Below are positions 7,475 to 15,264 of a stretch of 64,000 nucleotides of DNA, one piece after another. Under the pieces are notes generated by a model, which saw only the letters and a program-made list of their open reading frames with translations, did no database searches and was not told the DNA's origin. A program made the position numbers and the translations under genes. Origin of the DNA: an uncultured Collinsella sp. (lineage in GTDB: Bacteria; Actinomycetota; Coriobacteriia; Coriobacteriales; Coriobacteriaceae); assembly GCA_937943045.1 (NCBI GenBank), contig CALEBN010000006.1, positions 1-64,000 on the forward strand. Reading direction: 5' to 3'. Numbering within the stretch: the first letter of the stretch is position 1; every line of letters begins with the position of its first letter.

Positions 7475-8425
7475 ATGCACGATTCAGTAAAGAGGCTCAA
7501 GGTTCAGCTTGTTGGGGCAGCGTTGACCGTCGTCGTCTCGGCGGTGGCGCTTTCTGCAACTACCTACGCATGGTTTGTCACGAATAGTAGAGTTCATGCG
7601 ACTACCAGCACCATTTCCGCTCAAGCGAATGGCATGGTACTCCAAATCGTTGAGGGTGACACACCCGACCACGGCTCCGGCACCTCCACGGTCGCTTCCG
7701 CAGCCGGTCACGAGATTAGCCCTTCATCGACGAACGATGCCAAAAACTGGTACGTTCCCCAAAGCTGGCAGGGCGTTAATGTGAGCACCTATCAAAAGGT
7801 CGACACATCCATTTCGGGTGAGAATCCCGGCAAGTACACTATTCAAGGCAACGATTACTATGCATTCACCGTTGCGAATTACACGCTGTATACCGTGGCG
7901 AACACCGGCGTTGCCGACGTGTATTTGGATGCGAGCAACGGCTCGCTCATAACGATTACGCAGCATGGCGGCACGCAGAAATGGTTCGACAAAATCAAAG
8001 ACAGCCTGCGCGTGGGCATTGTAATTAACGGCGAGCTGCGCGTTGTCTATGCGCCAGCTGCTCCCTCGACAACCGATACGGGCAACGATGTGACTACCGT
8101 TGCAGGTTGGTCGTGTGTCAACTCTGAATCTCTGAACGAGGTTGTTGCCCCTACGTATTTGCATCTTTCTGGCACCGATTCGCTCGATCAAAACGGCAAT
8201 AACTGGGGTGCCACGAAAGCGGGCGAAGGCTACATTAGGCCGAGCGGCAACGCGCAAAAGGTCGCTTCGAACGTCGATTACAACGGCACGAACATGAAAG
8301 TTGTCGTTTGGATGGAAGGCACCGACAGCGATTGTCAGAATATGTCTGGCCTCGATGTGGGCGAAGGAAGCCCGACCTTTGACGTAACGGTCAGCTTGGT
8401 TGGCATCGTAGCTGATTCAAAGTAG
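7475..8425 (+). CDS. SipW-type secreted protein 2 (TasA/camelysin-like)
   Basis: This 316-residue protein starts like the one before it: basic residues, a hydrophobic helix, then TTYAWF at 29-34 and a near-identical following segment (ATTSTISAQ). This shows that the two genes are duplicates that diverged after the signal region. The mature part carries DSLRVGIVINGELRVVY in the middle and VVVWMEGTDSDCQN near the C-terminus, followed by a closing beta strand. One Cys pair (near 211 and in DSDC) could form a disulfide. GGGAGG before the ATG supports the start. A strong terminator follows, so the pair is a separate unit from the larger operon at 11690. Confidence 0.8.
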   Translation: MHDSVKRLKVQLVGAALTVVVSAVALSATTYAWFVTNSRVHATTSTISAQANGMVLQIVEGDTPDHGSGTSTVASAAGHEISPSSTNDAKNWYVPQSWQGVNVSTYQKVDTSISGENPGKYTIQGNDYYAFTVANYTLYTVANTGVADVYLDASNGSLITITQHGGTQKWFDKIKDSLRVGIVINGELRVVYAPAAPSTTDTGNDVTTVAGWSCVNSESLNEVVAPTYLHLSGTDSLDQNGNNWGATKAGEGYIRPSGNAQKVASNVDYNGTNMKVVVWMEGTDSDCQNMSGLDVGEGSPTFDVTVSLVGIVADSK

Positions 8426-8452
8426 TGTAAACGCTGCTAGCAACTTTGATAA

Positions 8453-8495
8453 AAGACGAGGGCCAGTTCAGGTTTGAACTGGCCCTCGTCTTGTT
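8453..8495 (+). terminator. Strong terminator after the SipW-type gene pair
   Basis: A perfect 18-bp stem (8453-8470 with 8475-8492) and a 4-base loop are followed by TTGTTT. This is one of the longest stems in the window. Confidence 0.88.
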
Positions 8496-8520
8496 TATAT
8501 CAATATTGGTTCGGCTATAG

Positions 8521-8631
8521 CCCGTACACCGCAACCATGGCCTCGCCGATGCGGTGGGGTACGCCGGTGACATGACCAGGCAGTCGTTCTGGTTCAATAA
8601 GGGCTATCTGGAGCACATTCTGGGGCTGTAG
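8521..8631 (+). pseudogene. Possible C-terminal gene fragment
   Basis: A frame open from the stop at 8518-8520 to the TAG at 8629-8631 reads like real protein: GYAGDMTRQSFWFNKGYLEH and three more residues. The composition (Trp, Phe, Tyr, Gly) differs from random GC-rich reading, and there is no start codon with a ribosome site. It may be the tail of a gene lost by deletion. I do not recognise the family. Confidence 0.3.
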
Positions 8632-8664
8632 TCTTCGAGTCGGCAATTCAGCTACCTGCGCATA

Positions 8665-8723
8665 CTCGATTTACGAGGATTTTCACACTCGATTTTCGAG
8701 GAAATCTGGACTCGATTTTCGAG
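8665..8723. repeat. Three palindromic 13-mers at exact 23-bp spacing
   Basis: CTCGATTTACGAG (8665-8677), CTCGATTTTCGAG (8688-8700) and CTCGATTTTCGAG (8711-8723) are short palindromes whose starts are exactly 23 bases apart. They lie just before the 3' end of the minus-strand DUF5710 gene and after the gene fragment. The spacing of about two helical turns suggests cooperative protein binding or a leftover of a repeat array. Confidence 0.75.
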
Positions 8724-8730
8724 CTTTGCC

Positions 8731-9417
8731 CTACAGGTATATCCCCTCGAACAGGGTCTTGTGGAACTGGGTGTGGTGGCCGCATGCCCAGGTGAAGAGT
8801 GCCTGGTCAAAGTCGCCTTTGGTGGCGGGGATGCCATAGACGCCAGCGACTTCCACACGCACGAACTCCAGCGCGGGTAGCTTGTTGATGGCCGTGAGCG
8901 CAAACGGCGACGTGGGCTCCTCGAACAGGTAATGGCTGCCTTGCAGCGCGCCGCAGCCGGTGCAGGTGCTGGAGAGCGATACGGTCTTGGTGGTGCGCGA
9001 CGTTACGGGCTTGTAGCCGCAGCGCTCGCGCAGGTAGTCGCGGATCTCGGCCGGCACGCAGCCCAGCGCGGGGACGATGGCTACGGCGTTGGCGCGGGCG
9101 GTGTCGATCACGATGTGGCCCGCGTCGTCCATGGTGGGCGCAGCCTTGCTGCCCGAGTCCTCGGCCACCCGATACGGAATGCCAAAGGCCGCGACCGTTG
9201 TCTGCTCGTGGCATTTCCAGCATTCGCGCTTGCCCAGCACCAGGTAGATGTAGGGCGCGCTGGGGTCGGAGCGATCCAGGCCGGGCAGCCATGCGGCAAA
9301 GGGCTCGGGGTTGACGCCATCGGGCACGTACCAGATCTTCTTGGCCCGGTCCCACTTGGCGCCCAGGGCCTTGGCCTCGTCTTTGTGCGAAAAGGGAACA
9401 TCGAGCTCGGTGCGCAT
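8731..9417 (-). CDS. DUF5710-domain protein with Cys pairs
   Basis: This 228-residue protein begins with a DUF5710-type domain (about 1-45): DVPFSHKDEAKALGAKW, then IWYVPDG and an aromatic end. These small domains are found attached to DNA-processing and mobile-element proteins and are thought to bind nucleic acid. Further on are CWKC (near 64), CTGCG (near 160) and a CGHH close to the C-terminus, which may bind metal. The start at 9417 is set by AAGGAG just upstream on the minus strand; longer in-frame starts have no ribosome site. It stands alone between repeats. Function unknown. Confidence 0.7.
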   Translation of the reverse strand: MRTELDVPFSHKDEAKALGAKWDRAKKIWYVPDGVNPEPFAAWLPGLDRSDPSAPYIYLVLGKRECWKCHEQTTVAAFGIPYRVAEDSGSKAAPTMDDAGHIVIDTARANAVAIVPALGCVPAEIRDYLRERCGYKPVTSRTTKTVSLSSTCTGCGALQGSHYLFEEPTSPFALTAINKLPALEFVRVEVAGVYGIPATKGDFDQALFTWACGHHTQFHKTLFEGIYL

Positions 9418-9820
9418 GGCGGCTCCTTTGCGTGGCTTGCGGTGCATGTGCTCCAAGGATACCCCAGCGCTGGGTGCTCGATACACGCGGCTGGGGTCGG
9501 CGGTGTTTGAGCTGGTGGCCGGTGGCGTCTGCTGCCTTAACGAGGCGATTGCGGCGTGGCGTGCGGTCGCAGGGTGGATGCTTCGGCCGTTCAAGAGGTC
9601 GCGGGATGTTTTGGCGGGGGCGTGTTGTCAAGTAAATGGGCAAGTGCATGGTCGGCTTTTGGTCAGTTGAGCGGCAACCTTGCCAAAAGCTTGACGGATT
9701 TGCAACTAGACGTCGACGAATGAGCACTTTGGACGCGCCGCGGCAAAAAAACCGCCGATCGTTTGCCGAAAACTTAGCAGGACTGCCAATGGCCGCCGAC
9801 GTGCGTGCTATCTTCGCGCC
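9418..9820. other. Intergenic region with an interrupted inverted repeat
   Basis: About 400 bases without a convincing gene separate two diverging genes. At 9629-9695 the words GTCAAG and GCTTTTGG on the left are matched by CCAAAAGCTTGAC on the right, with a 22-base insertion in the left arm. Pieces of the same sequence (TTTTGGTCAG or its complement, CCTTGCCA, AGCTTGACGG) recur upstream of the Tad operon at 42999-43045. A small open frame at 9636-9824 has no ribosome site and is not called. Confidence 0.45.
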
Positions 9821-10924
9821 ATGAGGTACTTTATCGTTTCACATAACGCTGCGTTGGCGCTTTTGGCGCACATGCCGAACCCTCGATTTGGGGATTCGGA
9901 ACCAGAGGTCGTGTCGATTGCAGACGCCTGCGCGCTCTCGGATCAAGAAGCGCAGGAGGTTATCGATTGCTATGACCTGGGGGTCGAAACGCTGGATTTG
10001 CTGGTGCCGTCGCGCGCCGACCGTCGGCGGAGCAAGCACGTTAAGACGCACCTGTGCACCAACGAGCTCCCGGCAGGTTCGTTTATCTCTCTGAGCCACT
10101 GGATGGGCGATCTGGATGCGTACGTGTGCTCTCCCGAGCTGGCGTTTTTGCAGGCCGCGCACGATGGTGATGCGGCGGCGGCCATCTATGCCGGCTATGC
10201 GATGACATCGGACTATCGGCTGGATAACCTTGCTCCCGGTGGGGTAACAAGCAGGGATGCGGGCATGCGCGATGGCAGGCTCACGACCAAGGAGCTCATC
10301 GCGGCGTATATCGAGAAGTCCCCCAAGGTGAGAGATCTTGCGAAGGCAAAGGCGCTCCTTGCATATGTGATCGAGGGGTCGCGCTCTCCGAGGGAGTCGG
10401 GGCTGTGCATGTTTATGTCGCTGCCTGCGCGCTACGGCGGGTATGCATTGGGCAAGGCTGAGCTCAACAAGAAGGTCTTCATCCGCGATGGATACAACGA
10501 TGGGCGCAATCGCAGGCTTCGCGTGTTGGAACGCACGCCCGACATAACGCTTACGGCTAAAGTCGAGGTGGGCATGGATAAAGTAAAGGCCGGGCTGCTG
10601 CCAGAGGTACTGACCGCGATGGTCGATTACGACAGCGATGCCATCCATGACGGAGGCGAGAAGATCCACAAGGATGCCGAGCGCCGCAACGAGCTGCAGA
10701 TGCTCAATGGGGTGGCGTACTTTACGGTGACGACTGACCAGGCGAGCGACTACGAAAAGCTCGTTCGCCTGTGCGAACGCGTCCGGCGCAAGCTGCATCG
10801 TCGCAAGCGGCCCATATTTTACAAGCCCATGACTGAGGAAGCGCGATATTTGGCACAGGCGCGCGTCGAGACAAAGCGGTTTAAGCTCTGGCAGACCGTT
10901 ATTGAGGCACATCAGCATTGGTAA
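9821..10924 (+). CDS. AbiEi/DUF559-like protein with a nuclease-type C-terminus
   Basis: This 367-residue protein has the plan of an actinobacterial family that joins an AbiEi-like central part to a PD-(D/E)XK-type end. Visible signatures are CSPELAFLQAA (near 105), LTTKELIAAYIE, SPRESGLCMFMSLPARYGGY (near 190) and a C-terminal block with VDYDSDAIH, DAERRNELQMLNGVAYFTVT. The last block corresponds to the catalytic core of DUF559/Vsr-like nucleases, although the usual Glu-x-Lys/Gln is replaced by DYDS, so activity is uncertain. The gene at 35398-36471 is a distant relative. It is monocistronic and flanked on both sides by inverted repeats. A defence or toxin-antitoxin role is possible but not shown. 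Confidence 0.6.
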   Translation: MRYFIVSHNAALALLAHMPNPRFGDSEPEVVSIADACALSDQEAQEVIDCYDLGVETLDLLVPSRADRRRSKHVKTHLCTNELPAGSFISLSHWMGDLDAYVCSPELAFLQAAHDGDAAAAIYAGYAMTSDYRLDNLAPGGVTSRDAGMRDGRLTTKELIAAYIEKSPKVRDLAKAKALLAYVIEGSRSPRESGLCMFMSLPARYGGYALGKAELNKKVFIRDGYNDGRNRRLRVLERTPDITLTAKVEVGMDKVKAGLLPEVLTAMVDYDSDAIHDGGEKIHKDAERRNELQMLNGVAYFTVTTDQASDYEKLVRLCERVRRKLHRRKRPIFYKPMTEEARYLAQARVETKRFKLWQTVIEAHQHW

Positions 10925-10960
10925 GTGGGCCTTTGGCGGCGGAGGGGGTGCTGCCGTATT

Positions 10961-11140
10961 GAAGGTGAATGGTTTCCCGTGAAGTGAACGAGTGTTTTTG
11001 GACCCTCGAAGCATCCACACATTTTGGCGCCAAAACCGCAGGATTCTAACGACAAAACCGCAGGAAATGAGCCGCCAAAAGTGTCGATGCTCCGGGGGTT
11101 CATTTTGGCTCGTTCACTTCGCGGGAAACCATTCACCTTC
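10961..11140. repeat. 180-bp imperfect palindrome (MITE-like)
   Basis: The outer arms 10961-10992 and 11109-11140 are inverted copies of 32 bases with one mismatch. Inner arms (about 11001-11029 and 11071-11100) are a poorer inverted pair, and the centre has two direct copies of CAAAACCGCAGGA. The whole could fold into one long hairpin as DNA cruciform or RNA. It lies just after the nuclease-like gene. No coding sequence is visible inside it. The layout fits a miniature transposable element or a structured intergenic repeat. Confidence 0.75.
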
Positions 11141-11188
11141 GATTTGCGGGGGTCGCCCGGATATGGCTGCGAGGCCCATTCGGGCCTG

Positions 11189-11314
11189 ATCGGGGCGCTC
11201 GCTGGGGTTGTTTGGGCGACTTTGGGCTTGGCTGGGGTGGCCTCCGGTGTTGTCGAGACCACTTTGGGCTCGATTGGTGTGGTTGCTGGCGTTGTTGAGG
11301 CGGTTTTGGCTGCT
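11189..11314. repeat. Three degenerate 42-bp tandem repeats
   Basis: Three consecutive 42-base units start at 11189, 11231 and 11273, aligned on ACTTTGGGC-like ends. On the minus strand they would read as a Thr/Pro-rich 14-residue repeat (TTPEATPAKPKV), on the plus strand as a Gly/Val/Ala repeat. No start codon with a ribosome site accompanies either frame. It may be a fragment of a repeat-containing surface protein gene. Confidence 0.55.
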
Positions 11315-11340
11315 GCGGCGCCCGCTTGGCTTGGCGGCGT

Positions 11341-11376
11341 AAAACAAAACAGCTCAGAGGCGAAGCCTCTGAGCTG
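11341..11376 (-). terminator. Terminator of tRNA-Val
   Basis: On the minus strand an 11-bp perfect stem (CAGCTCAGAGG with its complement) is followed by TTTTGTTTT. It lies nine bases after the tRNA CCA end. Confidence 0.88.
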
Positions 11377-11384
11377 CGAACATT

Positions 11385-11459
11385 TGGTGGGCGTTAGAAG
11401 ATTTGAACTTCTGACCTCTTCCGTGTCAGGGAAGCGCTCTCCCCCTGAGCTAAACGCCC
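11385..11459 (-). tRNA. tRNA-Val (anticodon GAC)
   Basis: On the minus strand the sequence folds as a complete cloverleaf: acceptor GGGCGTT with AACGCCC, anticodon stem CTTCC/GGAAG with loop CTGACAC giving anticodon GAC, and T-loop TTCAAAT. The CCA end is encoded at 11385-11387. Unlike the two other tRNAs in this window, its 3' end is not duplicated downstream. Confidence 0.95.
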
Positions 11460-11488
11460 GATCAAGGGTGCGCGAGTGCGCAGGGAAT

Positions 11489-11517
11489 AATATAACGGAG
11501 CTCCCGCCCAGTGGCAA
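11489..11517 (-). promoter_or_regulatory. Promoter of tRNA-Val
   Basis: On the minus strand TTGCCA (11517-11512), a 17-bp spacer and TATATT (11494-11489) lie about 30 bases before the tRNA. The -35 is embedded in AAATAGTTCTTGC with an A/T-rich upstream block, the same word as at the tRNA-Leu and deglycase promoters. Confidence 0.8.
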
Positions 11518-11689
11518 GAACTATTTTTTAAAAAGCGGCGATTTGCGACCCTATCCGCCCCGATGCAGTGCGAACAGCACGCGGAAAGTCGCGTTTGTAC
11601 CCCCGATGAACTGCACATTCGCGTAAAATAACTCCATTATGGGCAAATGGTGTCCAGGTAGTTTGCAGCACGGCATCTGGGGGAGGGGC

Positions 11690-12574
11690 ATGTCGGACGC
11701 GCGTTCGCTGAAAAAACAGTTCAATCGCATGCTCGCCACGTTGCTGGTGGCCCTTGCTGTTGCCGGAGCCGTAACGTATGCCTGGTACATCTACAACGCC
11801 AACCGTCATATCACCGACGTCAAGATGGCCGCGGGCACGGGCGTAACCTTTCTCATCTCCAACGAGTACGACGGCGAATACAAAACCAACGCCGGTTTAA
11901 GCTTTGCGGGCCTGCTCGATCCCGTCTCGACCGACAACGTGCTCAACGGCTTTCAAAAGGTAACGGGCTTTACCGGCGGAACCACGCAGGACTCGCTGTT
12001 TGCCAGCATGTTTGGCGCGGCCGAGCACTCCGACTACTACAAGACCTCCCTGTACCTGGCCACCAACTCGGCCGCAACCGACGTGTACCTGTCGGGCATC
12101 GACTTTGCCGAGCAGGATTCGGCAAGTCCCATTTCCACCGCCCTTCGCGTGGGGCTGGTCACTTATGCCCCGGGCAAAAGCGATACCGTTACGGGCCAGT
12201 ACGTCTTTGAGGTCTCGGGCGAGCACAATCCCCAGGCGCGCTACAACACGCTCGATGGCAAGGACGCCGGCGAAAACGAGCAGAACCACCTGGTGCTCGA
12301 CAGCAGCCGCTCCGACGGCGCCACGGTCCATTTTGACCAGCTGACCAGCGCAAACTTCTGCGACTATAACGAAGACACCGGCATCGTGAGCCTCAAGGAG
12401 GCCACGACCAAGATCTGCAGCCTGCCCGCTGCCGCCAAGGGCGCCAACCGCAGCACGCCCGTGCGCGTGGATGTGTACGTGTGGCTGGAAGGCTGCGACC
12501 CCGACTGCACCAACAACCTGGCCGCCACCAGCCTGCAATCGCTGGCGCTGCGCTTTGCCGGCAGGCGTTCGTAA
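11690..12574 (+). CDS. SipW-type secreted protein 3, first gene of the long operon
   Basis: This 294-residue protein has a basic start (RSLKKQFNR), a hydrophobic helix and TYAWY at 29-33, the SipW-type signal. The mature region shows the shared family pattern: TALRVGLVTYAPG in the middle and VYVWLEGCDPDCTN at about 263-276, then a closing strand LALRFAG. Two Cys in the last motif and one in ICSLPA near 240 could form a disulfide. GGGAGGGG before the ATG sets the start. The next gene begins 11 bases downstream. It is likely a structural or minor subunit of a secreted fibre; the closest known idea is TasA/camelysin, but sequence likeness is limited to the signal and general beta-sandwich pattern. 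Confidence 0.75.
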   Translation: MSDARSLKKQFNRMLATLLVALAVAGAVTYAWYIYNANRHITDVKMAAGTGVTFLISNEYDGEYKTNAGLSFAGLLDPVSTDNVLNGFQKVTGFTGGTTQDSLFASMFGAAEHSDYYKTSLYLATNSAATDVYLSGIDFAEQDSASPISTALRVGLVTYAPGKSDTVTGQYVFEVSGEHNPQARYNTLDGKDAGENEQNHLVLDSSRSDGATVHFDQLTSANFCDYNEDTGIVSLKEATTKICSLPAAAKGANRSTPVRVDVYVWLEGCDPDCTNNLAATSLQSLALRFAGRRS

Positions 12575-12585
12575 GGGGGCCGGGG

Positions 12586-13398
12586 ATGAGTACATCGAAC
12601 ATCAAAGACATCCTAAGCTCGCGCCGCCGCATGGTTGCTGCGGCCGCATGGATGCTGGTGCTGGTAGCTGCCCTGAGCGCCGCCACCTACGCCTGGTTTA
12701 GCAACTCGCGCTACACCAACGTGACGCCCGTGGCGCATGCGGTAAGCGACGAGAGCTCCGACCTGCAGATTGGCCTTTCGGCCAACGGGCCCTGGGACAC
12801 GACGGCCACGCTTGCCGCCGCCGACAAGACGCTCTATCCCATCTCAACGTTAGACCTTTCCCGCTTTTGGCGCGGCACGTTCCAAAACGCCGCGGGCATC
12901 ACGACCGACTACGCCGACTGCACCGCGCAGCTGGACGACTATGCTCTTTCGGGCACGCTGTACCTTAAGGGCGGCGACAGCGCCCTCAATGTGTACCTGT
13001 ATCCAGGTCAGATGAGCGCGACGAGCGACCCACAGCTGCTGGCCGCACTGCGCCTGGGTCTGGTGATTACGACTCGGGCCGGCACACAAACGCACATCTT
13101 TACCTGCGACGACCTGGGCAGCACCGCGGGCGCCACCAGCAGGCGCACCACCGCGCAAGACGGCGTGGTCGTGACGGCGGGCGCCTCGGGCTGGACCTAC
13201 ACCGCCGACCCTGCGCGCGCCATAAGCGCCTACAGCATGGACGGCACCGGCGACACGCCCATCTGCACGCTGGCCGCCAACGAGGTGGCAAGCGTTCACT
13301 ACGTTGTGTACATGGAAGGCTGCGACGCCAATTGCATCGACGAGGCCCAGGCCCGCGATGTGGTGCTGCAGCTTGCCTTTGCCGCAGCCAAGGCATAA
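12586..13398 (+). CDS. SipW-type secreted protein 4
   Basis: This 270-residue protein has SSRRRM, a hydrophobic helix and ATYAWF at 33-38. In the mature part LAALRLGLVITTRAG and VHYVVYMEGCDANC (near 235-248) match the shared family pattern, followed by a closing hydrophobic strand VVLQLAFAAAKA. Three further Cys (TADYADCTAQ region, FTCDD, ICTLA) are present. The start at 12586 follows GGGGGCCGGGG. It sits in a tight run with spacing of 11 and 13 bases on its two sides. Compared with protein 3 it is shorter and richer in Asp and Thr. Its role as an extracellular subunit is inferred from the signal and the neighbouring signal peptidases. Confidence 0.75.
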   Translation: MSTSNIKDILSSRRRMVAAAAWMLVLVAALSAATYAWFSNSRYTNVTPVAHAVSDESSDLQIGLSANGPWDTTATLAAADKTLYPISTLDLSRFWRGTFQNAAGITTDYADCTAQLDDYALSGTLYLKGGDSALNVYLYPGQMSATSDPQLLAALRLGLVITTRAGTQTHIFTCDDLGSTAGATSRRTTAQDGVVVTAGASGWTYTADPARAISAYSMDGTGDTPICTLAANEVASVHYVVYMEGCDANCIDEAQARDVVLQLAFAAAKA

Positions 13399-13411
13399 GG
13401 GGGTGAGCGAC

Positions 13412-14398
13412 ATGGAAGACCAGAAGCACATGCCAGCAGATAGCTGCGAGGCCAAAACCCAGAGCGAGAGTCCCGCGGTTCCCTCCAGCGTAGCCGCCGA
13501 GCGCCAGGTCCTCGAGGGCACCGCTGCCCGCCGCCACGCTCGCCGCGCGCGTGCCTACATCGCGCTCGTTATGGTGGCGCTCGCCGCCACTTTGGGCGCC
13601 GCGACCTACGCTTGGTTTACCAACAACATGAAGGTCAACACCAACTCGGTGAGCGTGCACAGTGACACGTCCAAGCTGGTGCTGGAGCTAGGCGATGCCG
13701 ATCGCGGCAGCTGGTCGCAGCAGGGCGACGTTTCCCTAACTTCCAACGCGACCGGCGCCGTGGCGCTCTACCCGGTCTCGACCTTTGACCTCAACGGCTT
13801 TGCTGCCTGTGCGCAAAACAACTCTGCCGGCGATGCCACAGTGTTTGAGCAGGCAAAAGACAACGGCTCCGCGTTCTACCACGGCTGGATTGACCTGCGC
13901 CCCACCATTACCGGAACGGGCGCCAGCAAAGTAAGGGGCAAGGTCAACCTGTATCTGGCCGAATCGCTGGTCCCGCAGGGTGCCGATGCCGAACTGCTGC
14001 GCGCAGCCCGCGTGGGCATAAAGATCTCGAGCGGCAACCAGGTGCTTGCCACCAACATCTTTGAGCTCGACAGCTCCGACAGCGGCCATCGCGGCGAGCA
14101 TCCCACGACCGCCCCGGCTGGCCTTGCCGGCTACGCCGATGGCATGCTGCTGGGCTGGCAAAACGGCCAGCTCGCTTGCGGTACCAACGTGACGCAGGAC
14201 CCGGCCGCCTTTACGCTGGACACGAGCGAGACAGCCACGCGCCCGCAGAACACACTCGCCACGCTGGCGCTGGGCCAGACCTATCGTCTGGATATCTATT
14301 ACTACATCGAGGGCACCGACCCCGATAGCGCCGACTATCTCTATCAAGATCCGGGCACCTTGCACCTGGCGCTCTTTGCGACCTTGGACGGTGAGTAG
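13412..14398 (+). CDS. SipW-type secreted protein 5 with long N-terminal region
   Basis: This 328-residue protein has about 45 hydrophilic residues before its hydrophobic helix, with a basic stretch (RRHARRAR) right before the membrane and ATYAWF at about 63-68. The long cytoplasmic leader is unlike proteins 1 to 4 and could be a sorting or regulatory tail that stays inside after cleavage. The mature part has RAARVGIKISSG and IYYYIEGTDPDS (near 296), in which the second Cys of the motif is replaced by Ser. AAGGGGGTGAG before the ATG sets the start. The following gene begins two bases after its stop, so translation is probably coupled. Confidence 0.72.
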   Translation: MEDQKHMPADSCEAKTQSESPAVPSSVAAERQVLEGTAARRHARRARAYIALVMVALAATLGAATYAWFTNNMKVNTNSVSVHSDTSKLVLELGDADRGSWSQQGDVSLTSNATGAVALYPVSTFDLNGFAACAQNNSAGDATVFEQAKDNGSAFYHGWIDLRPTITGTGASKVRGKVNLYLAESLVPQGADAELLRAARVGIKISSGNQVLATNIFELDSSDSGHRGEHPTTAPAGLAGYADGMLLGWQNGQLACGTNVTQDPAAFTLDTSETATRPQNTLATLALGQTYRLDIYYYIEGTDPDSADYLYQDPGTLHLALFATLDGE

Positions 14399-14400
14399 CC

Positions 14401-15204
14401 ATGACGCATAAGCAACCCGCCGCCAACTGCACGCCCGCCACCCGCCAGCCCAGCGCCGCCGCGCCCACCGACACCGACCTTCGTCGCAAGCTCACCACCA
14501 CCGTGGTGCTGGTACTGTTTGCGCTGGTGGCGATAGCCATGGCAACGTTCGCCTGGTTCTCCATCGCCGATAGCGCCAAGACCCGCATGCTCATGATCGA
14601 CGCCAACGCCGACGGCTCGCTGCGCTTTGATCTGGACGAGCACGCCACATTCGACGAATACGTGCACAGCCTGGGCTTTGACCAGATCTCGGCACGTATC
14701 GCCAGCGAAAAGGGCGTGGACATCGATGTGTCCAAGCTCAGGCCCGTCACCACGAGCGACTACCAGACCTTCACCTTCGAGGACGGTTCCACCGCCGATC
14801 CCGCCACCGGCGCCTACCTGGAGTTCACGCTGCACTTTATGAGCAGTACGGACCTGCGCGTTCGCCTGACCGGGCAGGATGGCGACGGTGACGTGTCCGG
14901 CACGCGGTTTAGCTCCGACACGCAGGGCATGGCAAGCGCCATGCGTATGAGCTTTACCGCTGACGGCCACACTTGGGTCTACAACCCCAACGGGGGCGGG
15001 GGCTCGTCCGGCGCGGCCACCGTCTTTGGGCTCGACTCGGGCGCTGCCACCGCGGCCAGCGATATGTTCGACCTGATAAAAGATGCGGATAAGCCGGTAA
15101 CCGTTCGCATATGGCTCGAGGGAACGGACCCAAATTGCACTAATATGCTAAAGGGAGCTAACTATTCGGTTTCGATGCGCTTTGAGGGCATCGAGGAACA
15201 GTAG
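14401..15204 (+). CDS. SipW-type secreted protein 6
   Basis: This 267-residue protein also has a long polar leader of about 30 residues, then a hydrophobic helix and ATFAWF at 48-53. The mature part has SAMRMSFTADGHTWVYN, a Gly-rich turn and VRIWLEGTDPNCTN at about 236-249, ending with the strand YSVSMRFEGIEEQ. It is the last of the four secreted proteins before the signal peptidase gene, which starts 60 bases later. The order of substrates followed by peptidase mirrors the tapA-sipW-tasA locus of Bacillus in logic, though the order and sequences differ. Confidence 0.75.
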   Translation: MTHKQPAANCTPATRQPSAAAPTDTDLRRKLTTTVVLVLFALVAIAMATFAWFSIADSAKTRMLMIDANADGSLRFDLDEHATFDEYVHSLGFDQISARIASEKGVDIDVSKLRPVTTSDYQTFTFEDGSTADPATGAYLEFTLHFMSSTDLRVRLTGQDGDGDVSGTRFSSDTQGMASAMRMSFTADGHTWVYNPNGGGGSSGAATVFGLDSGAATAASDMFDLIKDADKPVTVRIWLEGTDPNCTNMLKGANYSVSMRFEGIEEQ

Positions 15205-15264
15205 ATATGCACGGCGGCCACCGGGCCGCGCACGACCTAGACAGACACGGTAGTAAGGGACATC

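Noticed and set aside
9636..9824. A 62-codon plus-strand frame before the nuclease-like gene
   Set aside because: No ribosome site, and it consists mostly of the inverted-repeat region.
11024..11626. Plus-strand frame through the 42-bp repeats and antisense of tRNA-Val
   Set aside because: It crosses a tRNA and its terminator and has no ribosome site.
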